64,000 nucleotides of DNA from Salvator merianae (GCA_003586115.2 QVOM02000025.1:89760161-89824160), one strand, 5' to 3'; numbered from the stretch's first letter, positions 20,266-33,050 are shown. Program-made: numbers and translations. Notes: a model not told the origin generated them from the sequence alone.

Positions 20266-20273
20266 TATAAAAA
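20266..20273 (+). promoter_or_regulatory. TATA box of EGR4
   Basis: TATAAAAA is placed to start transcription near 20295-20300, giving a 5'UTR of about 310 bases before the ATG at 20607. Confidence 0.72.
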
Positions 20274-20606
20274 CCAGGGCTGCGGCTTCCAGGCTCTTTG
20301 CTTACAAGCCCAAGGGAGGGGAGGTACCTGCAGAGCCCAACCCAGGTGAGGCGGGCAGGCGGGTCGGCCTGGCAAGCAGACCGCATCCCCCTCTCAGGTC
20401 GGCCAGGGCATCTTGCTCTCGCTGCCGTAGGGTCTTGGAGCACCACGGCTTCCCCTGGCTCCCAAGGGGTCCTTGCTCACTCTCTGGAGCAGAAGCCAGC
20501 TTTGCTTTGTGGGGGGGTCCCGATGACTCCCAGGGGCTTCTAGCCTCCATCCCTTCTTCTCTCCTCCATCCTTCCCCTTTGACGTCTCCTCCTCTTCACG
20601 AGGGAT

Positions 20607-20745
20607 ATGCTGAACCTCATGGATTTCTCCCAGCAGGACTCGCTCTGTGCCATCAAGGACCAGCAGAAACCCAGCGGAGCTCAGGGACGGGAGGCACAAC
20701 TTTTGGCAGAGCAGCTGAGAGAGGGAGCCCCCGAGTTTCTTCCAG
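20607..20745 (+). CDS. EGR4: EGR4 coding exon 1
   Basis: First coding exon of the early growth response 4 transcription factor. It encodes residues 1-46 plus one base of codon 47, starting MLNLMDFSQQDSLCAIKDQQ. The opening aligns with the MLHLSEFS start of mammalian EGR4 as I recall it, which fixes the ATG at 20607; the internal ATG at 20619 is less likely. It ends ...PEFLP-G at the donor CCAG|GTAAGC. Joining it in phase to 22615 yields PGDF, the same junction motif as in mammals. Translation reading through the donor (to 20879) is an artefact. Confidence 0.88.
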
Positions 20746-21784
20746 GTAAGCAGGAGACGCCCCCCACTTTGGGGGGGCCCTGGGGGCCCTGGGCTTGTTT
20801 AGGTGTGCGCTCAACCCCCTGCGCTGGCAACTCCAAGGGGACTGGCATCTCCTCGGTAAACACGCCTCGTCATAGGTGAACGTTGACACCCAAAATGTAA
20901 TGGTCTGTACTCCCCTGACCTACAAATTTGAAGCAGGGCTTTACGGAAGGAATATGGTTTTGCATGAGTGGTCTGACGCAGGAAGAGGTGGTCCCTGAAT
21001 TGCAGGGCTGGGAATGGAGGGGGAAGGAAGAGGGTACCCAAGAGAGCATCTAGTCCAACCCACTGATACCTCGACTACTCAAGGGGCTCCTGGCAAATGT
21101 CTGTTGAGCCTTCCATTTAAAGAGGCTGAAGAAGGAAATGCCTTACTCTGCATTGCAACTCATTCCCCTGAAGAATGAGTTTAGAAATCTGGGGATAAAG
21201 CCTGGATTTGGAGAAAAGGAATCCTGAAGAGGGAAGCCGCTGTGCTCTAATCAGGGCAGCTAAGTCCCTTCTGTACCTTATTTAGCCATTTCCCGGCAAG
21301 CAAGGAAGCATCACGGTTCCCATTTCTGAGGCGGGCCTTACTGGTCAAGGAAGTACGGTTTGCATTCCTGCAGCTGAGCCCACCAGCAGCCTGAGACTGG
21401 AGCTCCTGGGCTCCTGGTCTGATGGTCCAGTTCAGGCTTCTTTTTTTTAAGTGCTGTGTTGCTGGCTGGGCAGTTGCATGTGGGCAGGTGACACCCCCCC
21501 CCCCAAAACCCAGTTGCTGAGTTGAAGGAAGGAGGAACAAATATCAAGGTCACTTGGAAAGTAAGGCATGGTATGGATTCCCTTACATCTAAACTAAATA
21601 CTGTAGGAATTTTCCATCTGTGGTTAGAAAGGAGCACTCTTTTGGCTCTTAAAGGTTCCCATTGAGCCTGATCCTGTTGTGAAAGGACACATTAAATCAA
21701 GCCTCCCTGGTGGAGAGGTTTTGAGGATAAAACGAAGCAAAAGTCAATATACATGCAGAACATCAGTGCCAATGTAACATTTAG

Positions 21785-22035
21785 CAAGGTCTTCTCAGTG
21801 GTAGCCCCTAGGCCATGGAACAGATTCCCTCCTGAGGAGCACCAGGCACCTTCACTTCATATGTTCAGGAAATCAGTGAAGATGCACCTATTCAGCCTGG
21901 GCTTTTAGCTGAGAAAACAGCTTCCCCTCCCCCTCTTTCAGGCACTGTTATTGCTTTTAGTGTCTACATTTTATATTTTGTTTTTATTGCTTCAGGTGTA
22001 GGGCAGGATAAAAATGCATATAAATAAATATATAA
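21785..22035 (+). repeat. L2-type LINE 3' fragment in EGR4 intron
   Basis: AAGGTCTTCTCAGTGGTAGC, TCAGTGAAGATGCACCTATT and a tail of AGGATAAAAATGCATATAAA match the copies at 8510 and 13855. Same orientation as the gene. Confidence 0.68.
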
Positions 22036-22164
22036 AGCATGGCACCTTGAAACAGAGTGCAAAAGAAGTCCCACTTAGTTCCATGGTTCATGGATGTTTA
22101 AGAGGGGTTTTGCTGTGACATAGTCCGCTTAGGTTATTGAACGTGAGCATAGGGGTCTGTCTTC

Positions 22165-22385
22165 AAGCAGCTGAAGTTATTTATCTGTCATTTTATTTAG
22201 GCACTTATACTCCCCCCTTCTCCCAGAGAGCTCAAGGAAGTGAACACTGTTCCCTCCTCTGTGTTCTACCCTCACAACAACCCTACAGGGTTGAGCTGAA
22301 AAAAATTAGCCATCCATGGTTGATCTGGGATTTGAACCCTGTTCTCCCAGCTCCTGGTCTGATATTCTAGTCATTGCACCTCTCT
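22165..22385 (-). repeat. MIR-like (CORE) SINE, antisense
   Basis: On the plus strand, ACCCTCACAACAACCCTACA is the complement of the MIR core (GGGTTGTTGTGAGG). GGGATTTGAACCCTGTTCTC and TGATATTCTAGTCATTGCAC are a tRNA-derived head read backwards. An old SINE inside the intron. Confidence 0.58.
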
Positions 22386-22454
22386 GATTAGCAGGAACTC
22401 TCCCGGGAAGAGAAAATGTTCCCACTGCCACCATCCTCTTCTTGGCCCTTTTAA

Positions 22455-23954
<1,500 letters not shown>

Positions 23955-24426
23955 AACTCAGCTGGGGGACCCCACGATGACTTTGCTTTCTTGGGTGGTT
24001 CGGTGTTGGAATACTCAGGTCGGGAGGGGCATTTTGAGATGCTTCCTTTGCTCAGCAGAGACAAAAGGAAATGACAGACCCGGCTGGACCACAGGTATTG
24101 TGTCTGGTTGGTTGATTCAATTTATTAAGAGAAGGAGAGCACGAGGCTTTTTCGTGCTTAACTGAATAAACGGAAGGGTACCAATGAGAAGGATAAGGAA
24201 AGTCTGGGGAACTGGGGCAACAATTTAAAAATCATTCCATGTTTTACTCCAGGGGTGCAATGGAGCTGAGCCGAAGGAGAAGGACAGCTTCCGAGCTGTT
24301 CTGGACTTTAACTGTAATTCAGCACTACAACCTGTGGACAGCTCCACAACATTGGCGTCCCTGCTTTCAGCACCACAAGAGTCACGGACAGATCCCCAAA
24401 GAAGAGATGAACTGACCAGCGCAGAT

Positions 24427-24480
24427 TTTATTTATTTATTTATTTATTATTTATTTATTTATTATTTATTTATTTATTTA
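24427..24480 (+). promoter_or_regulatory. EGR4: AU-rich element, overlapping ATTTA tract in 3'UTR
   Basis: About 54 bases of TTTATTTATTTATTTATTTA type, broken by two TTATTATT steps, yields more than ten overlapping AUUUA pentamers and UUAUUUAUU nonamers. Such elements recruit decay factors and shorten mRNA life, as expected for an immediate-early gene. A simple microsatellite expansion at an older, shorter ARE is possible. Confidence 0.65.
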
Positions 24481-24931
24481 GAAGGTGTTTTTTTTTCTTC
24501 ACCCAAACCACTGCTGCTGTGAAACATTATAGCCAAACATGTCTACATTTTATATGTAGTACCTTAAAAGCACTCCAGTTTTTAGAAAACTGAATTTGTC
24601 CCACAATTCTAAGCACTTTAATGAAATTTGGGGTGGGTGGGTAGATGGTATGGGAAGGACTTTTTTAAAAAAATGCTAAGAACAACATTTCTTGTATCCT
24701 CAAGCCACAGGAGTTAGGGAGGAAACACTTTTGTGGTGTACACAACTTGCACAATGCTTTGCTGAGTTGATGATACCAGTTGTTGCCCTAGCTTGACAAA
24801 CTTTGCTTACTGAATATTTTGTATGTAATTGTGAATAGGAGATTTTTGGGTTTTTAAAGGAAAAAATGTTAATCTCTCTTTGTAAAAACAGAATGTGTCA
24901 GAGTTATTACAGAGCTGTGTTTATTTTTGAC

Positions 24932-24937
24932 AATAAA
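24932..24937 (+). terminator. EGR4: EGR4 poly(A) signal AATAAA
   Basis: Canonical AATAAA, with A-rich sequence at 24949-24960 marking the likely cleavage region about 15-25 bases on. Confidence 0.82.
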
Positions 24938-24961
24938 TGTTTTAATTTAAAAAAAAAAAAG

Positions 24962-25530
24962 TTGAGATTTCCGGCTATGTTTCCTTTCCAATCCAGCATT
25001 CTCCCATCCCTGCCAAAATCCTGATATTTTTACTCTACGAGACATCAGCTCTTTGTGAATGCAATGACATTGCAATGTGTGACAATCAAAAAGGTCAAAC
25101 CTTTATTATACCAGCTCAGGTATAATTTCACAAACATCCTGCTCAGATGCAATGACTGCAGAAAACATTACTTTTATTTACTTGATTCTTCACACACACC
25201 CACGAAAGGAAATCTGGATTAAATTAATGAAAAGGGCAAGGTTACATATTGGGTACAGATGAAACAGAGAGCTCCTTCTGACAATTACAGTTTGTCTATC
25301 CAATAGCAAGTCATTCCCCAGTTTCAGATCTATTACAAATTGGTAAAATGTACCCAGATTCCTGGCCATATCAATTCTTGTCTGAATTCAGAGTCTGTTC
25401 CTTCTCATGCCTTGACAAAATTTCTGTCAGGAATCTCTACTTCTTGGTTATCTTGGTACCCTATGTGTGAATTCTAATCTTCCAGGTGTTGCTGATAAAA
25501 AAAGGCCAATGGTTTTTACTAGCAATGGAG
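24962..25530. other. no recognised feature downstream of EGR4
   Basis: AT-rich sequence. No exon of FBXO41 (the mammalian downstream neighbour) is recognisable. Confidence 0.45.
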
Positions 25531-25532
25531 TC

Positions 25533-26005
25533 AACCGATTGGACAGATTCATGGAGGACAGGTGTATCAATGCCTAATAGAATGGATGCCTAGGTACTGC
25601 TTCCAGGATGGAGAGACAGTCAGGATGCCCCTCAAGGCCATTTGCAGGGAGTTGAGAGCAGGTGAAGATTTTGCCTTTGTCTTCTGCTTGAGATGCCGAA
25701 AAGCAACTGGTGGGCCACTGTGTGAGACAGGATGTTGTACAAGATGGGCTGTGATCTGATCCAGCAGGGCTCCTCTCATGTTCTTATCTAGAATGGATGC
25801 CTAGGTACCAGCTCCAGCTTGGAGAGACAGACAGGACACCTCTAAAGGCCATTTGCAGGGAGTCAAGAGCAAGTAATGGTTTTGTCCTTGTCTTTTGCTT
25901 GAGATGCCCAGAAGCAATTGGTGGGCCACTGTGTGAGACGGGATGCTGGACTAGATGGGCTCCGGCCTGATCCAACAGAGTTCCTCAATGTTCTTACGTT
26001 CTAAA
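25533..26005 (+). repeat. CR1-like LINE 3' ends, two tandem copies
   Basis: Copy one runs 25533-25788 (GGACAGATTCATGGAGGACA to CTCTCATGTTCTTA). Copy two runs 25790-26002 and ends TCAATGTTCTTACGTTCT. The second copy starts at TAGAATGGATGCCTAGGTAC, so it is more truncated. Confidence 0.75.
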
Positions 26006-26980
26006 AGTCAAGAAAAGAGGCTTAAATCCAACCTTTTGAGAAAGGCTCTTTCATTTCCACAAAAAGATCACACAAATATTTTGAGAACAGTCTGGTTGCA
26101 CACTCCAGCAGATGCAAGGCGTGGATTTTTGCCCCAACATTAGTTCATACCCTAACCAAGGATTTAGGGTGCAGTGAAAAATGATTCCTAGTGCCAAGTA
26201 GAATTTTTGTTTTGTTTTGTTTCGTTTTGCAGTTCAGTTCTGAAATAATTGTTTTATCTATTCTGCCATCTTCCAACTATTTCTTGAGTCCCTTTGGTAT
26301 TTCAGCTGATCTACCAACAACTTCTGGATTTTTTTTTTCTACCCAAAGCTTTGGCTGTCAATTTCAAGAAAGTGATATTTGTTGATCTTCTCCAATTCTT
26401 TCTCCTCAGTTCTTAAGATAAGTTCCTTAAGACATAACTTTCTTTTCCATAACCACAGTATTGCCAAACATGCTATGATCCAACAACAAAACATTCAATG
26501 TAAAACATTTAAATACTGCCATAAATATTAGGCTGACCTACATCAACTCAATTGAAGCTTTTCCAAGAGGGTACATAGAGTGCTACTGAGCACTATGGCT
26601 TAATACCATATATAATAATCTATTGTACAGAAAAATGAAAAACATGAAAACAATCTACAGTACTCAGATAGCAGAGAAATTGGAAGACAGTAATAAAGTA
26701 TTATCCAGACTCAGAATCAAGTTAACTAAAGTAACCAAATTTCTGGAAAAGACAGTTAAGAACATATACCAAGCACTAATCACCTTTGGTGCAAGATAAA
26801 TCCATTTAAGTCAAATTCCCAAAGAGCATTGTACTAATTCTTTGTTTGAATTCTGAAGTCTATAGTACTTTCACCTCGCTCTTTTTGACTATTTCTCCCA
26901 ACTTATCCTCCCACCATTTCCCCTCCTCATTTATTAAGTTTTTCTTTTTACAAGTACTCCATCCTAACATTGGTGTAACG
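26006..26980. other. AT-rich stretch without recognised feature
   Basis: Low GC, stops in all frames, no known repeat recognised. Confidence 0.45.
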
Positions 26981-26982
26981 TT

Positions 26983-27299
26983 ATGAAGAAGAAGGAGGAG
27001 GAGGAGGAGGAGGAGGAGAATTTGGTTTTTATACCCCGCTTTTCTCAGCCGAAGCTGACTCAAAGCGGCTTACAAGGTTATTTTTCGCCCGAAGGCTTAC
27101 ATCTGTCTATCTTCCGCATCACACAATGTGATGCTCCCTATTTATCTACTTGCAGTTACTTGCTTTCGAACAGCTAGGCTGGCTGGAGCTAGAGGCCAGT
27201 AGAGAGCGCTCATCCGCTCTACACGGCAGACAGGGGCCTTGAACTCCGATCCTCCTATTGAAAGATCAGTGCCTTAGCCACCTGCGCCACCGTGCCTCC
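26983..27299 (-). repeat. Sauria-type SINE, antisense copy
   Basis: Read on the minus strand: head GGAGGCACGGTGGCGCAGGT with box B-like GGAGTTCAAGGCCC, then the family block (here AGCTGTTCGAAAGC), ATCACATTGTGTGATGCGGA, and a tail of TTGTAAGCCGCTTTGAGTCA plus GGGGTATAAAAACC. It ends in (CTC)n-rich sequence. The tail resembles the 3' end of L2/CR1-type LINEs. Sister copy at 41660-41958. Confidence 0.8.
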
Positions 27300-27718
27300 A
27301 AGGTGCTTCTTATATTTAGGTGGGAGTCTTATAGCAGGGAGAAGAACACGACGCTAAGAGCACCTTAAGAAGGACACTATGATGGCAGCGCTCTTCTCGA
27401 AATGGCAGCATGGTGACTGCATGCCTGCTGCTATCTCCAGTTGTGCTAACATCACGGCTGGGGAACTTTCATTCCCCTGCTGCGATGCTGATAGCCAGAG
27501 GTCATCATAGGGAGGAAATAGCCCTGTGGTGATGTTACAGGCCCAACAGTGGTGACGAACTAAGTGCAATGTGCCCTGAGATTCCAGACAGGCTTTCCAC
27601 ACCTAGAGGGAAACAAAGCAAGGTAGCCCAGAATACCAGGTAAAGCCAATAGACTCAAATGAGCCAACAAGGAATTCCAATATCTGTAACTGCCAATTAA
27701 CCAAGAATGTCTTTGATC
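27300..27718. other. no recognised gene
   Basis: The minus-strand frames here have no family motif. Nothing further seen. Confidence 0.4.
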
Positions 27719-27721
27719 ATT

Positions 27722-28658
27722 GGGCCTGTTCGCACTTTCCACGCTAGCATTAGCCCATTCTAGCGTGGAACAGACCCCATCATGCAGACACTGTCTGCAC
27801 AATGGGGCCTGAAAACTCACCTGAGGCTGGATAATGGTGTTCGCCAGTGCGAACGCCATTATCCATCCCTGATGCTCGCCATGACAGTGGCCGGCCGCTG
27901 CCATGGCGACTGCAGCAGCTCTGCACACTCACGCGCGGTTGCAATGGGCCACCGGATGGGCCCACGCTGTGCCCCATCTGGCGTTTCGGTGCCAGATTGC
28001 GGGGGCGAAGGGCGGTCGCCACGGCAGCGGCCTACAAAGCGTCAGGCTGCTGCCATGGCGACTGGGAGGCCTGCGCAGTGCGCACGGCAATGATGCAATC
28101 GCGCGTGCGCACTGGGCCTCTCCCCCCTCTGTAGCAGGATCGGGCCTTCCCGATCGGGCCCGTGGCGCCGCGATCAGGCGCGCCCGGCCCAATTGGGGCA
28201 GCCTGATCACCCCAATGAGGCCGGGCAGTCCGGGCAACCCAGGCCCGATCGCGGCGGCATGGGTCACGACGGGGGCCTCGCGCGGCCCATTCGGGCCCAC
28301 GCGAAGGAGTAGGCCCCATTGCAACCACGCATGCACGTGTGGAGCTGCTGCAGTCGCCATGGCAGCGGCCGGCCGCTTGCCAGCCGCTGTCATGGCGAGC
28401 ATCAGGGATGGATAATGGCGCACTGGCAAACATTATCCAGATGGTGTCTGCACAATGTGGTCTGTTCCACGCTAGAATGGGCTAATTAGCCCATTCTAGC
28501 GTGGAAAGTGCGAACAGGCCCCTTTTTACCTGTCTGGCGGTAGTAACGATCGGCAGCGGATGAGGTCCGCTGCCGGTCGTTACGGCTGTCTGCCTGTGCA
28601 AATGCACTTGTCTAGCAAGCATCCTTGATGCTTGCTAGTTACAAGTGTGAACAGGCCC
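27722..28658. mobile_element. long GC-rich inverted-repeat element (937 bp), GGGCC ends
   Basis: Left end GGGCCTGTTCGCACTTTCCA, right end AAGTGTGAACAGGCCC, with ATT on both sides (27719-27721 and 28659-28661). An inner complete terminus at 28521 (GCGAACAGGCCC) pairs with the left end, so 27722-27960 and 28285-28521 form arms of about 230 bases sharing TGATGCTCGCCATGACAG and CCATGGCGACTGCAGCAGCT. The 28521-28658 part adds a second hairpin. The interior is very CpG-rich (for example GGGCCCGTGGCGCCGCGATC). Frames up to 170 codons on both strands follow from GC content and symmetry; no transposase motif is seen. Confidence 0.75.
28545..28588. repeat. short perfect-stem hairpin
   Basis: GTAACGATCGGCAGCGGA pairs with TCCGCTGCCGGTCGTTAC across a five-base loop, with one mismatch. 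It lies inside the larger GGGCC element. Confidence 0.8.
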
Positions 28659-28754
28659 ATTTTCTCTGTCACTGTTGCATCAGGACATCAGAAGAGTCCT
28701 AAGATATTCTCATGACCATACCAGAAGCCAGTGAGGTCATATGATGGCTTACTT

Positions 28755-29690
28755 TTTAAATTATTTAAATTTGTATTCCTCCTTTCACACGGAATTCTCA
28801 GGACAGACCACATAATGTGTTAACTTTACAGTTAAAACCAGAGTTGAGGATAATTAAAGATAAAGCCTATTTACCCATAAAATTTGCAGACTTTAGAAGA
28901 AGCTTAAATATCAAAAACCTGGGTGAAGAGCTATGTTTTAACCAGGCACTGAAAACTGTATATCGGTGCCTGGTGTGCTTCAGTGGTAAAGTGGTGGGAG
29001 CCACCACAAAGAAGACCCTATCACATGCCAAGACCCCTTGAACATCAGAGGCCCATGGAACTACAAAGAGATCCTTTCCAGCAGGTCTGGATACTCTGAA
29101 GTCTCTAAGGGGAATGAAGTCCTTTGATTACTTGCAGCCCAAGTTGTTCAGCACCTTGACTTGGACTTGGTAACAAATAGGCAGCCAATGAAGATTTTTC
29201 AAGACTGGCATGATATGCATCCAGTGAGAGACTCCAGGCAACAATCTCACTGCTGCATCCTAGTTCCGGACTATCTTCAAGAAGAGTCCCATACAGAGTG
29301 CATTACAGTAGTCTAGTCAGGATGTTACCAGCATGTAGGTCACCATGGTTGAGTTGTCCATATCTAGGAAAGACCAAAGTTAGAGAACCAGACAAAGAGG
29401 GAGGCAAACATCTTGTACAGCCACCTGGGCTTCAGGCAGGGATGAATCCAGAAGCATCCTCAGATTGCCTACCTGTTCTTTCTGGGGCAAAGCATCCCTG
29501 TCCAGAATTGGGTGCTTCCCCCTGAATTCGAGACCCAGCGACACACAATACTGCTGCCTTGCTTGGATTCAGTTTCAACTGATTGGGTCACATCCAACCC
29601 ACTAACACCTCCAGGAACAATCAGCAAAGGGGGTCTTCACCTAAACCCCATGAAAGTTCTCTGGTCCATGCATTGCTTTGGATCTGCGCT
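28755..29690 (-). repeat. L2-type LINE, antisense, 3' half
   Basis: On the plus strand: CTGGGTGAAGAGCTATGTTT, GGGAGCCACCACAAAGAAGA, GGCAGCCAATGAAGATTTTT and GCATTACAGTAGTCTAGTCA. These are the complement of ORF2 C-terminal coding sequence (LDYCN-type and WLP-type blocks). The same order of blocks is seen at 51270-53060. Frames are broken. Confidence 0.62.
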
Positions 29691-30260
29691 CTAGGATTCT
29701 GGTCACGATGCACAAGCCGTTTATCTTGTGCTGGATGAGGCTCTGAATGTCTGATGAGATTCACACTTTGGGAGTGGATTCAGTTTTGCTCCTGAATCAT
29801 CAGAGTTCAGCTGTGGCTATAAGGGTCTTTGAACAGATTTCACTACCAACCAGCTTTCAGATGTGCAAATGACTTTCAATGGGCGTGGATGTCGTTCTGC
29901 TTAAATCTGGCTTAAATCACCTTTGTCTCAATTTCTGCCCAATTGCTCTTTTTCGTTCTGCTGCTTGGTTTTAGAACTGGTTTAATCGCCTACTGTCCCA
30001 CTCAGCTTGTGAAACTTCTCAGGGATTCTATTACAGAACTTAAAGGCAGGATCTAAATGCCTTCAGCTTAATAGTTTGCAACAGCTTTGCAGATGGCAAG
30101 ACTATTTTAAATTAAGTATTTTGAGTACAAACTTCTAAAAGCAGGATTTAAACGCGAGAGAGAAACATTTGGGGCACTTGCTTTTGGGGGTGCAGCATGT
30201 TCTGCTGTCAACCTCACATTTCTAGTTAGTGCAAGAGAGGCGGATATGGTTTGGTGATAT

Positions 30261-30303
<43 letters not shown>

Positions 30304-30655
30304 TAGATATGTAATTTGTTTCATTTGTCTTTCAGTTATATACGTTTCTTGTTCTGTTATAAATGTTGTTGTTTTCCTAGGGCAGCAAAAGCTTGAGTTC
30401 CCATTCCTCCGATTGCCTTTCTACAAGGATACGCCATGATAATAGACTTCAGATTGCTTTTTTTTTTTTATAAATGGGGGGGGGTGTATAAATACTTTTT
30501 CTGGAGGCCAAAACCTTCCTCTGTGTGACAATGCGTTCAATATAGCCTCAGGTTAAACTGCAAAGCGTGCTTGTGACACCAACTGGTACAGAGTGCCGAG
30601 GTGTGCAGAACACTATTCTGAATAATTTGGGAGCAGCACACTTCCAGTTAATCAG
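29690..30655. other. AT-rich spacer with a microsatellite
   Basis: Apart from the (ATAG)n run at 30260-30305, no feature is recognised. Confidence 0.45.
30260..30305. repeat. (ATAG)n microsatellite
   Basis: Eleven or so tandem ATAG units. Confidence 0.95.
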
Positions 30656-30664
30656 GCGCCAATG

Positions 30665-31110
30665 TAAAAGGCTATTTATTTATTTATGAATTTATGAATT
30701 TATTTCCCACCCTTCCTCCAAAAGTCCCAGGGCAGGTCACAATAAGGAAAAGATAAAATATGCAAAACACTTGTAAAACATATTTAAATTTTAACTCTCC
30801 CTTCCCTCCTCTCCTAGGCCAACTCTCAGAGGAAGCTAAGCATCAAAGGCCTGGGTGAATAGGTATGTTTTAACCAGGCACTGAAAACTATATAATGTAG
30901 GTGCTTAGCAAGCCTTTAGAAGGAAGCCCTTCCATAGTCTGGGGGCCACCCCAGAAAAGGCCCTCCTGTGTGTTCTTGCCCCTTCCATCTCTGAGAGAGA
31001 AGGCACTACAACAAGCCCCTCTCCTTGAGATCTGAATACCTGGGCAGATCTATATGGGAGAAGGCGATCCTTCAGATAACCAGTCCACTAGGGAGTGAGG
31101 CGCAGCTTTT
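30665..31110 (-). repeat. L2-type LINE 3' end, antisense
   Basis: Starts with an ATTTATTTATGAATTTAT tail and TTCCCACCC-type text (complement of GGGTGGGATA). It continues through GGCCTGGGTGAATAGGTATG and GGGGGCCACCCCAGAAAAGG. Confidence 0.65.
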
Positions 31111-31599
31111 ATTTGCGGTTTTACAGCCCCCCCCCCAACTTCTTTCAGTCTGAGGGGTTGAGTCCCTGCATCGTCACATTGCGGTATGATATCATGGCAC
31201 AGGGAGACACATTTTAGGGCTGGTAGACAGAGGGAAGCTGGTAAGCCCGGGTAAGGGACTGGTAAAGACACCCTATCGTGCCTATAGCCCTGATCGCAAT
31301 GGTGCCAGGTTGTTCCAAATGACTCGCCTCAGTGTTCTGCACACGGCCTGCAGAGTGGCTAAAACTAAGTGGAGCTGGGAGGAACTCCAAAAGGAATCTC
31401 CCCACACTGGGAGCCTCGGCCTCGAACAGGAAGATGCCTTGCAACACGGGCCAGTATGACAAGATGCTTGCTGCAGCAAAAAATGAGCATAAAAACATCC
31501 CCCTACAGTCTAATGGGATCCAAGATGGCTGTGGTCAACCGAGAAAAGGGTCTTGGCTTAAAAATAGGCAGTTCAATGAACGTGGTGACCCAATGTGGA

Positions 31600-31880
31600 T
31601 AGGCTGTAACGCTAAAAAAAAGGGGGGGGGGAGGAAAGGCCAATAGCATGTTAGAAGTAATAAGAAAAGACGTTAGAAGGAAACACTGCCAGTAATGAAA
31701 TGTTAATATACAAATTGAGGATGCAAGCTCATCTGGAGGAGGTGAGCTCTCCTTCGCTGGGGTCTTCAAGGAGGGGCTAGACAGACATCCGTCTGGGATG
31801 GTTTAGGGAATCTTGCATTGAGCAGGGGGTTGGACTCGATGGCCCTGGAGGCCCCTTCCAACTCTAGGATTCTATGAATA
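31600..31880 (+). repeat. CR1 LINE 3' end with ATTCTATGA tail
   Basis: GAGCTCTCCTTCGCTGGGGT, TTCAAGGAGGGGCTAGACAG, GGTTGGACTCGATGGCCCTG and CCTTCCAACTCTAGGATTCT then ATGAA. This is the classical amniote CR1 3' terminus with its ATTCTATGA octamer. Confidence 0.82.
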
Positions 31881-31884
31881 CTAT

Positions 31885-32064
31885 GGCCCTTTCTGCACTT
31901 GGCCTTATTGTGGATCATATCCCGGAATAGGGACCTGCTATCCACATGCCAGTGCAAACTATGAAAGGTCTTGCCCAGGGCCTACCACAGTCTCCACTAG
32001 CATGCAGATGGCAGGTCCCTATTCTGAGAGATAATCTGGAATACGTCCAAGTGCAGAAAGGGCC
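31885..32064. mobile_element. 180-bp palindromic MITE, second copy
   Basis: GGCCCTTTCTGCACTTGGCC at the left and its mirror CCAAGTGCAGAAAGGGCC at the right. It lies directly after the CR1 tail and is the same length as the copy at 1210-1389. Confidence 0.72.
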
Positions 32065-32086
32065 AGCATGCAGTTCTGGTCACTAA

Positions 32087-32599
32087 AGCTGTTTCCACAC
32101 TCACCTTGCTTGGAGCAGGTTATCTATTCCACTGCGGCCTGTTCCAGACCCAGTACAGCAGGTGCCACCTGCATTGCAAGGACGGGGATAGCATCTATTC
32201 CAGAAGAACACCGGCAGCGAGGCAGGGGTGCCGTAGCTGTCTGGTACACCCAACTGACTCCTCACCCAAGGCACCAGCCTGCCTTGCCAGGTCAAGGGAG
32301 CAGGAGCCAAAAGCATGAGAAGCACCACATTCACTTCATTTGTGCCCTAAATCTGCTTGGATAGTATTTTGCAGTGGGGTGTTGTTGTTTTTTCCATTTC
32401 TGCCGGCCTTCAGTGGACCATTTTACTACACAGTCCTAATTTCAAATGTCCGTTTTAAGGGACTGCTGTTTGACTCAGCTTCAGGTGAGGTTTCCAGCCA
32501 TACAGTGCAGACGGTGTCCGCACTGCGTGCTCAGTACCCCCTTAGAATGGGATAGGCTAATTATCCCATTCTAAGGTGGTAGGTGTGAAAAGGCCCTCC
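32087..32599. mobile_element. GGGCC-type inverted-repeat element
   Basis: GCTGTTTCCACACTCACCTT at the left; the right end has CCTTAGAATGGGATAGGCTA, ATTATCCCATTCTAAGG and TGTGAAAAGGCCCT. The right-hand stem is a clean hairpin of about 15 bases. No flanking duplication found. Confidence 0.58.
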
Positions 32600-32699
32600 G
32601 ACGCTTTGCCCAATTTGCGTGGAGTTGCCTAACCCAAGTAACATCAAATTATGACCTGAAACTTTCCTTCCCCCTCAGGTGTTTCCAAATGCAAACAAA

Positions 32700-32800
32700 G
32701 GCACTTTCTGCACTAGGCCTTATTCCGGATTATATCCCAGAATAGGTGTCTGCTGTCCACATGCTGGTGAAGATTATAGCAGGTCCAGAGCAAGAACCTT
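32700..32800. mobile_element. half-copy of the GGCCCTTTCTGCACT MITE
   Basis: GCACTTTCTGCACTAGGCCT then TATTCCGGATTATATCCCAG and GTCCACATGCTGGTGAAGAT match one arm only. Confidence 0.6.
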
Positions 32801-33050
32801 TCATGTCTCAGGTGCGTAACTCCTTCTAGCAAGAAACCTCTGTCACTTTTTGCACTACCTGTGAGGTGCCAGGCAAAGTCAGCCTTGTCCAGTGCTGCAT
32901 TCAAATCTCCTCTCAGCACTTTCCACTATGTTTAGGAACAGGTAACCCTCAGAGAAGCCAATTCACCAAATTTCTTTGCAGGGAGATTTCAACCCGTTAT
33001 ACGTATCAACAAACGCATCATAATAAAAAGACAAGTAACAACATAAAGGG

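Larger units (their letters stand above)
19350..20760. promoter_or_regulatory. EGR4: EGR4 CpG-rich promoter and 5' region
   Basis: CpG-dense, G/C-rich sequence (for example AACGCGGGCGGCGGCTGCGG at 19490) extends from about 19350 through the first exon. It lacks recognisable repeats, in contrast with the rest of the window, consistent with a protected promoter island. It contains the CArG, CRE and TATA elements listed separately. Confidence 0.7.
23955..24960 (+). other. EGR4: EGR4 3'UTR
   Basis: About 1 kb from the stop codon to the A-rich run after the poly(A) signal. It is AT-rich toward its end and contains the AUUUA tract described separately. No transposon boundary is visible within it. 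Confidence 0.75.

Noticed and set aside
27903..28433. Frames of 133-170 codons on both strands
   Set aside because: They sit in a GC-rich inverted-repeat element; symmetrical frames on both strands are expected there and no domain is visible.
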